Source: Pseudomonas helvetica (GTDB taxonomy: Bacteria > Pseudomonadota > Gammaproteobacteria > Pseudomonadales > Pseudomonadaceae). Taken from it: a stretch of DNA of 64,000 bases. Position 1 is the stretch's first letter, and every line of letters starts with the position of its first letter. The position numbers and the translations under genes are program-made. This document shows positions 8,474 to 16,666 of this stretch, one piece after another. The stretch spans positions 4,041,501 through 4,105,500 of the forward strand of contig NZ_CP150917.1 of NCBI RefSeq assembly GCF_039908645.1. The letters are read 5' to 3'. The notes beneath the pieces were generated by a model. It was not told the origin of the DNA. It saw only the letters and a program-made list of their open reading frames with translations, and made no database searches.

Positions 8474-9784
8474 ATGACCATTGAAATAATAAAAACAGAC
8501 ACGCTGATTGTCGGCGCGGGTCAGGCGGGTGTGGCCATGAGTGAGCACCTGAGCAAACTCGGCGTGCCGCACCTGGTGCTGGAGCGCAATCGTATCGCCG
8601 AGCGCTGGCGCACCGGGCGCTGGGATTCGCTGGTGGCCAATGGTCCGGTCTGGCACGACCGTTTTCCCGGACTTGAATTCGACGATCTCAGCCCGGATGG
8701 CTTTGCCCCGAAAGAGCGGGTAGCCGATTACTTCGAAGCCTATGCCAGGAAATTCAACGCGCCCATCCGCACCGGTGTCGAGGTGAAGAAGGTTGAACGC
8801 AATGTCGGTCGACCGGGTTTCACCATTGAAACCTCTGAAGGGGTGATCGAGGCCAACCGTGTGGTGGCCGCCACCGGGCCGTTCCAGCGTCCAGTCATCC
8901 CGCCGATCGCGCCGCAAGATCAGCCGTTCCTGCAGATCCACTCGGCCGACTACCGCAATCCAGCGCAACTGCCCGAGGGCGCTGTTCTGGTCGTCGGTGC
9001 CGGGTCGTCGGGGGTGCAGATCGCCGATGAATTGCAGCGCGCCGGCAAGCAGGTGTACCTCTCGGTCGGCGCGCACGACCGCCCTCCTCGCGCCTATCGC
9101 AACCGGGATTTCTGCTGGTGGCTGGGCGTGCTCGGCGAATGGGATCAAGCGGCCATGAAGCCCGGTCGCGAACACGTCACCATCGCCGTAAGCGGTGCGC
9201 ATGGCGGCCGTACGGTGGACTTCCGCGGGCTGGCCCATCGCGGCATGACGCTCGTCGGCCTGACCCAATCGTTCAATGGCGCCGTGGCGACCTTCCAGCC
9301 CAATCTTGCCGACAACCTGGCCCGCGGCGACGAGAACTATCTGGCGCTGCTCAATGCCGCTGACGCGTACATCGAGCGCAATGGCCTGGACCTGCCGGAA
9401 GAACCTGAAGCCCGCACTACCTTCGCGGATCCTGCGTGCGTGACCCATCCGATTCTCGAGCTCGACCTGGCCAAGGCCGGCGTGACCTCGATCATCTGGG
9501 CCACCGGGTTTGCCACGGACTACAGCTGGTTGAAGGTCGACGCCTTCGACGACAACGGCAAACCGCAGCATCAGCGTGGCGTGTCGAGCGAGCCGGGTGT
9601 GTATTTCCTCGGTCTGCCGTGGCAGTCGCGTCGCGGCTCGTCGTTCATCTGGGGTGTTTGGCACGACGCCAAGTACGTGGCGGATCACATCGCCATTCAG
9701 CGTTCGTACCTCGACTACCGCGATGCCGGGCAGCGTCAGGCTGAAGCCGCCCCGGCCGTCCATAAAACACCTGTCAGTGCTTGA
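8474..9784 (+). CDS. FAD-dependent flavin-containing monooxygenase
   Basis: This 436-residue two-dinucleotide-binding-domain flavoprotein starts at the ATG giving MTIEIIKTDT. LIVGAGQAGVAMSEHL binds FAD, and VVGAGSSGVQIADEL in the middle is the NAD(P)H Rossmann loop. The late GxxxATGF motif is seen as IIWATGFATDYSW. Such YczJ/CzcO-like enzymes oxygenate N or S atoms or do Baeyer-Villiger chemistry. It is followed by Rid, DUF1028 and ArgE-like genes on the same strand, suggesting degradation of a nitrogen compound. Confidence 0.85.
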   Translation: MTIEIIKTDTLIVGAGQAGVAMSEHLSKLGVPHLVLERNRIAERWRTGRWDSLVANGPVWHDRFPGLEFDDLSPDGFAPKERVADYFEAYARKFNAPIRTGVEVKKVERNVGRPGFTIETSEGVIEANRVVAATGPFQRPVIPPIAPQDQPFLQIHSADYRNPAQLPEGAVLVVGAGSSGVQIADELQRAGKQVYLSVGAHDRPPRAYRNRDFCWWLGVLGEWDQAAMKPGREHVTIAVSGAHGGRTVDFRGLAHRGMTLVGLTQSFNGAVATFQPNLADNLARGDENYLALLNAADAYIERNGLDLPEEPEARTTFADPACVTHPILELDLAKAGVTSIIWATGFATDYSWLKVDAFDDNGKPQHQRGVSSEPGVYFLGLPWQSRRGSSFIWGVWHDAKYVADHIAIQRSYLDYRDAGQRQAEAAPAVHKTPVSA

Positions 9785-9839
9785 TATCCGCGCCGGCGCT
9801 TGAACAGCGCCGGGCCGAATTTTTCTTGAGGAGCTTCCG

Positions 9840-10256
9840 ATGTCCACGCCAACCCATACCCGCATTCGCATGTTCAACACCAAGGAAACCTACCCGAACC
9901 AGAGCCTGGACAATGACCTGTGCCAGGCGGTCCGGGCCGGCAACACCGTATATGTTCGCGGCCAGGTCGGTACCGATTTTGAAGGCAACCTCGTCGGTCT
10001 TGGTGACCCGCGTGCGCAAGCCGAACAAGCCATGCGCAACGTCAAGCAATTGCTGGAAGAAGCCGGCAGCGACCTCAGCCACATCGTCAAAACCACCACC
10101 TACCTGATCGATCCGCGTTACCGCGAGCCGGTCTATCAGGAAGTTGGCAAGTGGCTCAAAGGGGTGTTTCCGATTTCGACCGGGTTGGTGGTTTCGGCAC
10201 TGGGGCAGCCGCAGTGGCTGATGGAGATTGATGTGATTGCGGTGATTCCTGAGTAA
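9840..10256 (+). CDS. Rid family protein lacking the RidA arginine
   Basis: This 138-residue YjgF/Rid fold protein (NTVYVRGQVGTDFEGNLVG, AQAEQAMRNVKQLLEEAG) follows the monooxygenase by 55 bp. At the position of the RidA carboxylate-binding Arg it has FPISTGLVV, so the Arg is replaced. That places it in one of the non-RidA subfamilies often linked to catabolic operons. It probably hydrolyses an imine made by the pathway, though the substrate is unknown. Confidence 0.85.
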   Translation: MSTPTHTRIRMFNTKETYPNQSLDNDLCQAVRAGNTVYVRGQVGTDFEGNLVGLGDPRAQAEQAMRNVKQLLEEAGSDLSHIVKTTTYLIDPRYREPVYQEVGKWLKGVFPISTGLVVSALGQPQWLMEIDVIAVIPE

Positions 10257-10280
10257 GCAGGTTTACCGAGGCGCGGCCTT

Positions 10281-10370
10281 CGCGAGCAAGCTTTGCTCCT
10301 ACAGTGGATCTTCAGTTGCCACACATTTGTGCACGACGACCATCCCCTGTAGGAGCAAAGCTTGCTCGCG
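10281..10370. repeat. REP pair (REPIN-like)
   Basis: Two perfect 24-bp reverse-complement arms (10281-10304 and 10347-10370) contain the core GGAGCAAAGCTTGCTCGCG. They face each other across 42 bp. This is the common fluorescent-pseudomonad REP doublet, also found in this window at 44703 and 47437. Here it lies inside the likely catabolic operon and may affect mRNA stability. Confidence 0.85.
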
Positions 10371-10421
10371 ATGAGGCCCGCACAGACGACACTTTCGCCA
10401 AGGCTAACCAAGGAGCAAACC

Positions 10422-11099
10422 ATGACCTTTTCCATCGCCGCACGTTGCCCCGAAACCGGTCAATTGGGCATCGCGATCAGTTCCTCGAGCATCGCTGTCG
10501 GCGCACGCTGCCCTTGGCTGCTGCCAGGTGTGGGCGCGGTCTCCACGCAAAACATCACTTTGCCGTCACTCGGCCCGGAAGTCCTCACCGTCATGGAACA
10601 AGGCCTTGCGCCCTCGGCTGCATTCGACAAGGTGTTGACCCGCAACGGCTACAGCCAATATCGGCAAATTACCGCGATTGACCACCTCGGCCAGACCGCA
10701 CACTTCAGCGGCGCGCAAACCCTGGGCACCCACAACGCGGTGTCGGGCGAACAATGCGTGGCTGCCGGCAACATGCTGGCGGACCGTGGGGTGATCGAGG
10801 CCATGGTCAAGGCCTTCGAGCACGGCGAAGGTCAACTGGCCGACCGCTTGCTGGCGGCGCTGAAAGCCGCTGTGGCGGCGGGTGGCGAAGCCGGGCCCGT
10901 GCATTCGGCGGCGGTCGTCGTGGTCGGCGAGCTGACCTGGCCGATTATCAACCTGCGGGTCGATTGGGCTGATCACGACCCGATAGGCGAACTGGAGAAA
11001 TTGTGGGACGCCTATCGGCCACAGGTTCAGGATTACATCGACCGCGCCCTGGCCCCCGACAAGTCGCCTGGTTACGGCGTGGCGGGAGACGACCGATGA
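10422..11099 (+). CDS. DUF1028 family protein (Ntn-hydrolase-like)
   Basis: This 225-residue protein starts with MTFSIAARCPETGQLGIA and continues GVGAVSTQNIT, the hallmark of DUF1028, whose fold resembles N-terminal nucleophile hydrolases. AGGAG lies ahead of the ATG. Its stop overlaps the start of the ArgE-like gene as ATGA, showing translational coupling. DUF1028 members often sit beside Rid proteins and amidohydrolases in catabolic operons, but a reaction has not been shown to my knowledge. Confidence 0.85.
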   Translation: MTFSIAARCPETGQLGIAISSSSIAVGARCPWLLPGVGAVSTQNITLPSLGPEVLTVMEQGLAPSAAFDKVLTRNGYSQYRQITAIDHLGQTAHFSGAQTLGTHNAVSGEQCVAAGNMLADRGVIEAMVKAFEHGEGQLADRLLAALKAAVAAGGEAGPVHSAAVVVVGELTWPIINLRVDWADHDPIGELEKLWDAYRPQVQDYIDRALAPDKSPGYGVAGDDR

Positions 11100-12244
11100 G
11101 CAACAGTGTCGATTTGCTCAAGCAACTGGTGGCCTTCGACACCACGAGCCGCGAATCAAACCTGCACCTCATCGACTTTGTCCGCGACTACCTCGAACGC
11201 TTCGACGTGCCTTGCGAACGGGTCTACAACGAGCAGCGCAGCAAGGCCAATCTGTTCGCAACCATCGGCCCGGCAGATCGGCCGGGCATCGTGCTGTCGG
11301 GGCACACCGATGTGGTGCCCGTCGACGGCCAGCCGTGGACCGTTGCGCCGTTCCAGCTCAGCGAGCGCGACGGCAAGTTGTACGGTCGCGGCACCGCCGA
11401 CATGAAAGGCTACATCGCCTGTATTCTCGCCCTGGTCCCGTCCTTGGTGAACGCCCCGCTACGGCGGCCGGTGCATATCGCGCTGTCGTACGATGAAGAA
11501 GTCGGCTGCCTTGGGGTCCGCTCGCTGCTCAAAGCCCTCGAACAGCGCCCGGTCAAACCGATGCTCTGCATCATTGGCGAGCCGACCGAACTCAAACCGG
11601 TGCTGGGTCACAAGGGCAAACTGGCGATGCGTTGCGACATTCATGGTGAGGCCTGCCATTCGGCGTACGCCCCGCTCGGGGTCAACGCGATTGAATACGC
11701 CGCCGAACTGATCGGTGAACTGGGGCGGATCGGCCACCGGCTCAAAGCGCCAGAGCATCACGATACCCGTTTCGACCCGCCGTTCAGCACGGTGCAAACC
11801 GGCGTGATTTCCGGCGGCAAAGCCTTGAACATCGTCCCGGCGGATTGCCGCTTCGATTTTGAAATCCGCGCCCTGCCCTCACAAGACCCCAGCGTGGTGG
11901 CGCAGGAACTGCAGACCTACGCTGAACAACAGGTATTACCGCGCATGCGCGCGGTGAGCGATCAGAGCGACATCCGCTTCAGTGAGTTGTCGGCGTACCC
12001 CGGTTTGGCGACTGATGCGCACAGCGAAGCGGCTGAGTTGATCGCTGCATTTTCCGGCTCGCGGGAGTTCGGGACGGTAGCGTTCGGCACCGAGGGCGGG
12101 CTGTTTGACGCAGCGGGGATTCCAACGGTGGTCTGCGGTCCTGGCAGCATGGATCAGGGCCACAAACCGGACGAGTTTGTCAGCCTCGATCAATTGAAGG
12201 GCTGCGACGCCATGCTGCAACGGATGCTGTCATCGATCTGCTGA
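11096..12244 (+). CDS. M20 family deacetylase (acetylornithine deacetylase-like)
   Basis: This 382-residue zinc hydrolase has the M20 metal ligands in order: GHTDVVPVDG, GRGTADMKGY, DEEVGCLG and the late FGTEGGLFDAAG/GSMDQGHKPDE. It matches the ArgE subgroup, which removes N-acyl groups from amino acids. The context (flavin monooxygenase, Rid, DUF1028) suggests a catabolic N-acyl amino-acid hydrolase and not the arginine biosynthetic enzyme. The start is set by the 4-bp overlap with the preceding gene. Confidence 0.88.
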   Translation: MSNSVDLLKQLVAFDTTSRESNLHLIDFVRDYLERFDVPCERVYNEQRSKANLFATIGPADRPGIVLSGHTDVVPVDGQPWTVAPFQLSERDGKLYGRGTADMKGYIACILALVPSLVNAPLRRPVHIALSYDEEVGCLGVRSLLKALEQRPVKPMLCIIGEPTELKPVLGHKGKLAMRCDIHGEACHSAYAPLGVNAIEYAAELIGELGRIGHRLKAPEHHDTRFDPPFSTVQTGVISGGKALNIVPADCRFDFEIRALPSQDPSVVAQELQTYAEQQVLPRMRAVSDQSDIRFSELSAYPGLATDAHSEAAELIAAFSGSREFGTVAFGTEGGLFDAAGIPTVVCGPGSMDQGHKPDEFVSLDQLKGCDAMLQRMLSSIC

Positions 12245-12266
12245 GTCGCAATGATTGGCCCGACGC

Positions 12267-13178
12267 TCAGCTACAAAGTCGGGCCAGTTCTTCCTGGCAA
12301 TAATCCACGAACAGCTGCACCGGTTTGGTCAGTTGCGTGCGACGCAACCACGCCGCCGATAAACCCGAGCCGGTGACCGTTTCAGCCAGCGGGACACACA
12401 CGACTTTTTGCCCGTCATAGGTGTAGTCCGAAAACGGCTTGGTCACCAGAATCGAAAAGCCGAAACCGCGCCCCACCATTCCGCGCACCATCTCGATCGA
12501 CGGCGAGCTGAAGACAATGTGCGGCCTCAACCCGAGCTCTTCAAAAACGCTCACGAAGTAGGTCCGGCTCGGCACCACGTCGAGCAAAATCATCGGCTCC
12601 AGTACCAGCTCATGCAGCGAGACTTTCGCCTGTTGCGCAAACCGGTGATCGGCCGGCAGCAAGGCATAGGGTTGCTGCGGCGGCATCAGCGGCACGGTCT
12701 CAATCGTGCTGTCCAGATCGTGTTCGAAGAGCATCGCCAGATCAATGCTGCCGGCGGTCAGTGCCTGCACCAACTCCTGCTGCTCGCCATCGCGAATACG
12801 GATCTCCACACCCGGCCAGCGCTCTTTGAAGCCGGCGATCAAGCGTGGCAGGTACAGCGGCGCCACCGTTTCAAAACAGCCAATATCGATCTGCCCCGCC
12901 ACCATGTCATTGTCCGCCAGCGCGTTCTGTTCGAACTCGTGAGCCACCCGCAGCAGCTCAACCGCTTTGCGGTAAAAACGCGAGCCACTCGGCGTCAGCG
13001 AAACACCCTGCGCGTGATGCCGGATAAACAGCTGAACACCAAAGCTGTCTTCCAGGTGCTTGATGGCGGTCGACACCGACGGTTGGGCGATATAGAGCTT
13101 GCGAGAGGCTTCAGCCACGCTGCCGCAATCGGCGGTGGTGACGAAATACCTGAGCTGGCGCAGGTTGTAAGCAGCCAT
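12267..13178 (-). CDS. LysR family transcriptional regulator
   Basis: This 303-residue LysR protein has an N-terminal winged helix-turn-helix (LRQLRYFVTTADCGSVAEASRKL, then QPSVSTAIKHLE) and a LysR substrate-binding domain. The start MAAYNLRQL has GGAGG nine bases upstream; a longer frame lacks similarity. It faces the catabolic genes tail to tail and is the obvious candidate to control them. The inducer is unknown. Confidence 0.92.
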   Translation of the reverse strand: MAAYNLRQLRYFVTTADCGSVAEASRKLYIAQPSVSTAIKHLEDSFGVQLFIRHHAQGVSLTPSGSRFYRKAVELLRVAHEFEQNALADNDMVAGQIDIGCFETVAPLYLPRLIAGFKERWPGVEIRIRDGEQQELVQALTAGSIDLAMLFEHDLDSTIETVPLMPPQQPYALLPADHRFAQQAKVSLHELVLEPMILLDVVPSRTYFVSVFEELGLRPHIVFSSPSIEMVRGMVGRGFGFSILVTKPFSDYTYDGQKVVCVPLAETVTGSGLSAAWLRRTQLTKPVQLFVDYCQEELARLCS

Positions 13179-13214
13179 GCGGACCTCCAGAAAATAGCAA
13201 TGCGTAGCGCTTTT

Positions 13215-13340
13215 GTGGCGAGGGAGCTTGCTCCCGCCCGACCGGGCTGGCGCACCAGGGCGCAGCACTCGCAAATCAGCAGTTTTTGACGAAGTTTTGG
13301 GGCCGCTACGCAGCCCAGCGGGAGCAAGCTCCCTCGCCAC
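13215..13340. repeat. REP pair with a second core type
   Basis: Perfect 23-bp inverted arms at 13215-13237 and 13318-13340 carry the core GAGGGAGCTTGCTCCCGC. This is the other widespread fluorescent-Pseudomonas REP sequence. A lone copy of the same arm is at 19488-19510. It lies upstream of the LysR gene. Confidence 0.85.
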
Positions 13341-13711
13341 AGCAGCGTTCGATCTGGTGATTCTTTGGATGCACGATCACGCTTGAACATACCGGAGGCG
13401 GAAAAACCGCGGGCACTATTTTTTAAGGTTTGGAGCAACAAACTTAATCATTTATCTATCCCGATGCATTGCACATGATCACTCCAACAAGAAAAGCGTC
13501 GCTTGCGCGGCGCTCACTGAAGTACGTCCACGTACTCACTTTGCCTTGGAGTCCGTCATGGTCACCGGCACCCTGGGTGTGCAACTGTTTCACCTGAACC
13601 TCCCAGCACCGGACTCGCCGTTCCCTGCCCGGTGTGCACTTCAATTTCGTTTGACCAGGTCGAGTTCGTCGACGAAGACGTAGTCGTCGAGGCTTTCGCG
13701 AAGCAGTTACA
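13341..13711. other. Unassigned stretch with possible decayed coding sequence
   Basis: No intact gene was found. On the plus strand about 13630-13730 encodes FDQVEFVDEDVVVEAFAKQL, which looks protein-like, but it has no plausible start and runs into the 3' end of the EamA gene on the other strand. I see no transposase or RNA gene here. It may be the scar of a lost gene. Confidence 0.35.
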
Positions 13712-14608
13712 TCACGATGGGCATCGGTCAGAACGCTTGAGCACCGCACTGAGGACGCGCTGTCCGTATAAGCCGACGCCAAGACCCGACACGATGAGAA
13801 CGACTGCAACGACTTTGTTGACTGACAGGCTCTCATTGAAAATTGTGACTGAGCCGAGCAGTCCGAATACCGGCACCAATAACGACAATGGAGCGACTGT
13901 AGACACGGGATATCGTTTCAGAAGTGAATTCCACACCCAGTAGCCGAATAGTGTATTGGGGTAGACCTGGAACAGGATCGACAGGACAGCGCGGTAGTCG
14001 AGTTGACTCACCAATGCGCTGTAACCCGTTGAGCCGTTGACAGCGTAATCCAGCGAGAAAAGAGGGATGGGCGAAAACGCGCTGGACCACACCAGGAAAG
14101 CGAAGACCTGGGTGGTCTTCGCTTTTTTGTTGATCACGTTGGCGACACTCCAGGCGACCGCTCCCAGCAGCACCAACAGCAGCCCGGCCGTCGTGACTGT
14201 CCCATCAACAATCGAGATGATGCTCAACAAGCCACAGGAGGCGATACCTATACCCGCCAGTTGGTAGCGGGAAATCGCTTCCTTGAATATCCATGAACCC
14301 AGCAGGAGGGTGAAAAATGCGCTGAACTGAAGCACCAGCGAAGCGATGCCTGCTGAAAGACCAGACTGGATGCCAAGGTTAACGACGCCCCAAAGTCCGA
14401 TACCGAAGACCAGACCGTAACCCATGATGTAGCGCCACTGCACATCAGGTTTCGGAATGAAAAAGATCGCTGGAAGTGCGCAAAGCGTGAAGCGAATGCC
14501 AGCAAGGATCAGCGGGTCAACGCTGGTGAGGCCCAGTTTGATAACCGAGAAATTCACGCCCCATATGGCCGTAATCGAAATGGCGAGTAGCAGGTGCCTG
14601 GCTTTCAT
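13712..14608 (-). CDS. EamA/DMT family transporter
   Basis: This 298-residue protein has ten predicted membrane helices in two EamA repeats. The first starts HLLLAISITAIWGVNFSVIK; the second ends ESLSVNKVVAVVLIVSGLGVGLYG. DMT exporters of this type move amino acids or other small metabolites out of the cell. Its start overlaps the stop of the upstream MFS gene by 4 bp, so the two exporters are translated together. Confidence 0.9.
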   Translation of the reverse strand: MKARHLLLAISITAIWGVNFSVIKLGLTSVDPLILAGIRFTLCALPAIFFIPKPDVQWRYIMGYGLVFGIGLWGVVNLGIQSGLSAGIASLVLQFSAFFTLLLGSWIFKEAISRYQLAGIGIASCGLLSIISIVDGTVTTAGLLLVLLGAVAWSVANVINKKAKTTQVFAFLVWSSAFSPIPLFSLDYAVNGSTGYSALVSQLDYRAVLSILFQVYPNTLFGYWVWNSLLKRYPVSTVAPLSLLVPVFGLLGSVTIFNESLSVNKVVAVVLIVSGLGVGLYGQRVLSAVLKRSDRCPS

Positions 14609-15888
14609 GCTGATCGTCCTTGATGGGTCGTTGAAGAATTAAACGTGAGAATCCACAGCAGCAAGGCAGCAGCGCTGATCAAGGCGCCCAGCAGGCTTAC
14701 TGCCATCCAGCCCCAGAGCGCATAAACCTGGGTCGCGGCTACCGCTCCCAGCGCGCTACCGACCGAGTAGAAGCACATGTATGCGCCGACCATGCGACTG
14801 TGGGCGTCGGGTCGTGCAGCAAAAATGAGGCTCTGGTTGGTGACGTGTACCGCTTGCACCGCGAAGTCGAGCAGGACTACGCCGCAGACCAGCGCGATCA
14901 GGGACGTCTCGGCAAACGTGATGGGTAACCAGGACAGCGTCAGGAGCCCCAGCGAAATGCCGGTCACTCGTTGCCCCAGGCCTTGATCGGCCCAGCGACC
15001 AGCTCTACTGGCAGCAAGGGCACCGGCGACGCCGGCCAAGCCAAACAGGCCGATGGCAGTGTGTGAAAGCGACAGCGGCGGAGCGCTCAACGGCAGCACC
15101 ATGGATGTCCACAGCACAGAAAAAGCGGCAAAGATCAGTAAGGCCAGAAGGCCCCTGGCGCGTAAAGTGCGTTCGGTAATGAACAGTTTGAAGAGTGAAT
15201 TTATGAGCGCCAGGTAGGAGTCTTGATGCCTTGGCGGCGCCGTGGCAGGAACCACTTTCCACAGCACCGCCGCGATGGTCAGCATCAATCCTGAAGACAC
15301 GAAGTAAACGGCGCGCCAGCCGGCGAAGTCCGCAATCAGGCCAGAGGTAAACCGTGCCAGAAGAATGCCCAGGACAATTCCACTGGTTACCGTCCCCACT
15401 GCCTGCCCGCGTTGTGATGGCGTTGCCAACACGGCGGCGTATGCCACCAGTACTTGAACAACCACTGCCAGTAAGCCCATCACGATCATGGCGCTCAACA
15501 GGGCCAGCCATTGCTGTGCTGCGCCGACCGCCGCGAGTGCAACCGCAGACAGCAGGACCTGAGTCAGAATCAGCCGCTTACGGTTGACCCTATCGCCCAG
15601 TGGGACGATGAACAGCAACCCCAACGCGTAACCCACCTGAGTGGCCGTCACCACGACCCCGATCAATCCTGAGGTGACGCCCAGGCTCTCAGCCATTGAG
15701 GCGAGCAAAGGTTGGGCGAAGTAAACATTGGCGACTGCAAGTGCGCAGGTGACGGAAAACAATAAGGTGAGCGACGGGGAAAGCCCTGGAGACCGGTCGG
15801 TCCTGCTGCGTTCTCCGGTATCCGAATGCAGTAATCCCGAAGGCTGTCTGGAGAACCGTTTGGTGGCTGAGTCGGCATCTGCTGTCAT
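14605..15888 (-). CDS. MFS transporter
   Basis: This major facilitator protein has about 427 residues and twelve predicted helices. The loop GDRVNRKRL matches the MFS motif A between helices 2 and 3, and the second half begins around FKLFITERTLRARGL. The start MTADADSATKRF is preferred because GGAGG lies five bases before it. A helix-turn-helix gene of the HxlR type is divergent, so the exporter operon is probably controlled by it. The substrate is unknown. Confidence 0.88.
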   Translation of the reverse strand: MTADADSATKRFSRQPSGLLHSDTGERSRTDRSPGLSPSLTLLFSVTCALAVANVYFAQPLLASMAESLGVTSGLIGVVVTATQVGYALGLLFIVPLGDRVNRKRLILTQVLLSAVALAAVGAAQQWLALLSAMIVMGLLAVVVQVLVAYAAVLATPSQRGQAVGTVTSGIVLGILLARFTSGLIADFAGWRAVYFVSSGLMLTIAAVLWKVVPATAPPRHQDSYLALINSLFKLFITERTLRARGLLALLIFAAFSVLWTSMVLPLSAPPLSLSHTAIGLFGLAGVAGALAASRAGRWADQGLGQRVTGISLGLLTLSWLPITFAETSLIALVCGVVLLDFAVQAVHVTNQSLIFAARPDAHSRMVGAYMCFYSVGSALGAVAATQVYALWGWMAVSLLGALISAAALLLWILTFNSSTTHQGRSA

Positions 15889-16025
15889 GTACACCTCCAT
15901 GGCGTTAAACTGGTTTCAATTCAGAACTAGATTCCATTGTTGCTGTATCAGGTTTTAAATTGCAACCACATTGCGCCAGGCTGGTGGACAGACTTGGCCA
16001 CTCCACATTCCGCAAGGTCAAAAAA

Positions 16026-16484
16026 ATGCTCGAAGATGCCTCACCACACAGCAGCGAATGCCCGGTCGCAAGAACACTGGAGGCCATCGGGGATCGTTGG
16101 TCGCTCATGATCATCCGCGACGCGTTTGACGACATTCGCCGATTCAGCGAATTTCAAAAGAGCTTGGGCGTGGCCAAGAATATTCTCGCATCGCGACTGA
16201 AGACGCTGGTTGAGGTCGGGGTTTTCGACGTTCGACCGGCGTCAGATGGCAGCGCCTACAAGGAGTACGTCCTTACGGAAAAAGGACGGGAGATCTTTCC
16301 AGTTGTGGTCAGCATGAGGCAGTGGGGCGAACGTTTCCTGTTCAAGCCGCAGGAGACGCGTTCTGTGCTGATAGACAACGAGTCCGGCGAGCCTCTGATG
16401 CCGATTGAAGTTCGCTCATCACGCGGTCAAAAGCTTGGACCGTCTGACTGCCACAGAGTGAGATTTGTTGGCGGCGAGTCGTGA
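16026..16484 (+). CDS. HxlR family transcriptional regulator
   Basis: This 152-residue winged-helix regulator has the HxlR hallmark: a Cys near the start (SSECPVARTLEAIGDRWSLMIIRD), then RRFSEFQKSLGVAKNILASRLKTL as the recognition region, and YVLTEKGREI as the wing. The start at 16026 has AAGG upstream; an extension to a TTG at 15960 lacks similarity. It is divergent from the MFS-EamA operon across 137 bp, the standard arrangement for local control. Such proteins often sense electrophiles through the Cys. Confidence 0.9.
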   Translation: MLEDASPHSSECPVARTLEAIGDRWSLMIIRDAFDDIRRFSEFQKSLGVAKNILASRLKTLVEVGVFDVRPASDGSAYKEYVLTEKGREIFPVVVSMRQWGERFLFKPQETRSVLIDNESGEPLMPIEVRSSRGQKLGPSDCHRVRFVGGES

Positions 16485-16666
16485 ATCGACAACAGACTTG
16501 CCTCGCCCCGGAATCTCCTGACTGACTGGCCTTACACGGTGCTGCGGTTTTTTTTCTGCTCTTTTTTGCCGGGCGTTTAATAGAATGCTCAGATTGAACG
16601 CCAAGACACCGGCGCGTACTACAGTGCCACGCCCCCCCCTATGAACACCCATTTTGAGAGAGCAGC

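Noticed and set aside
8351..9883. A 510-codon open frame on the minus strand
   Set aside because: It lies fully antisense to the monooxygenase gene, lacks any family motif and is a typical shadow frame of GC-rich DNA.
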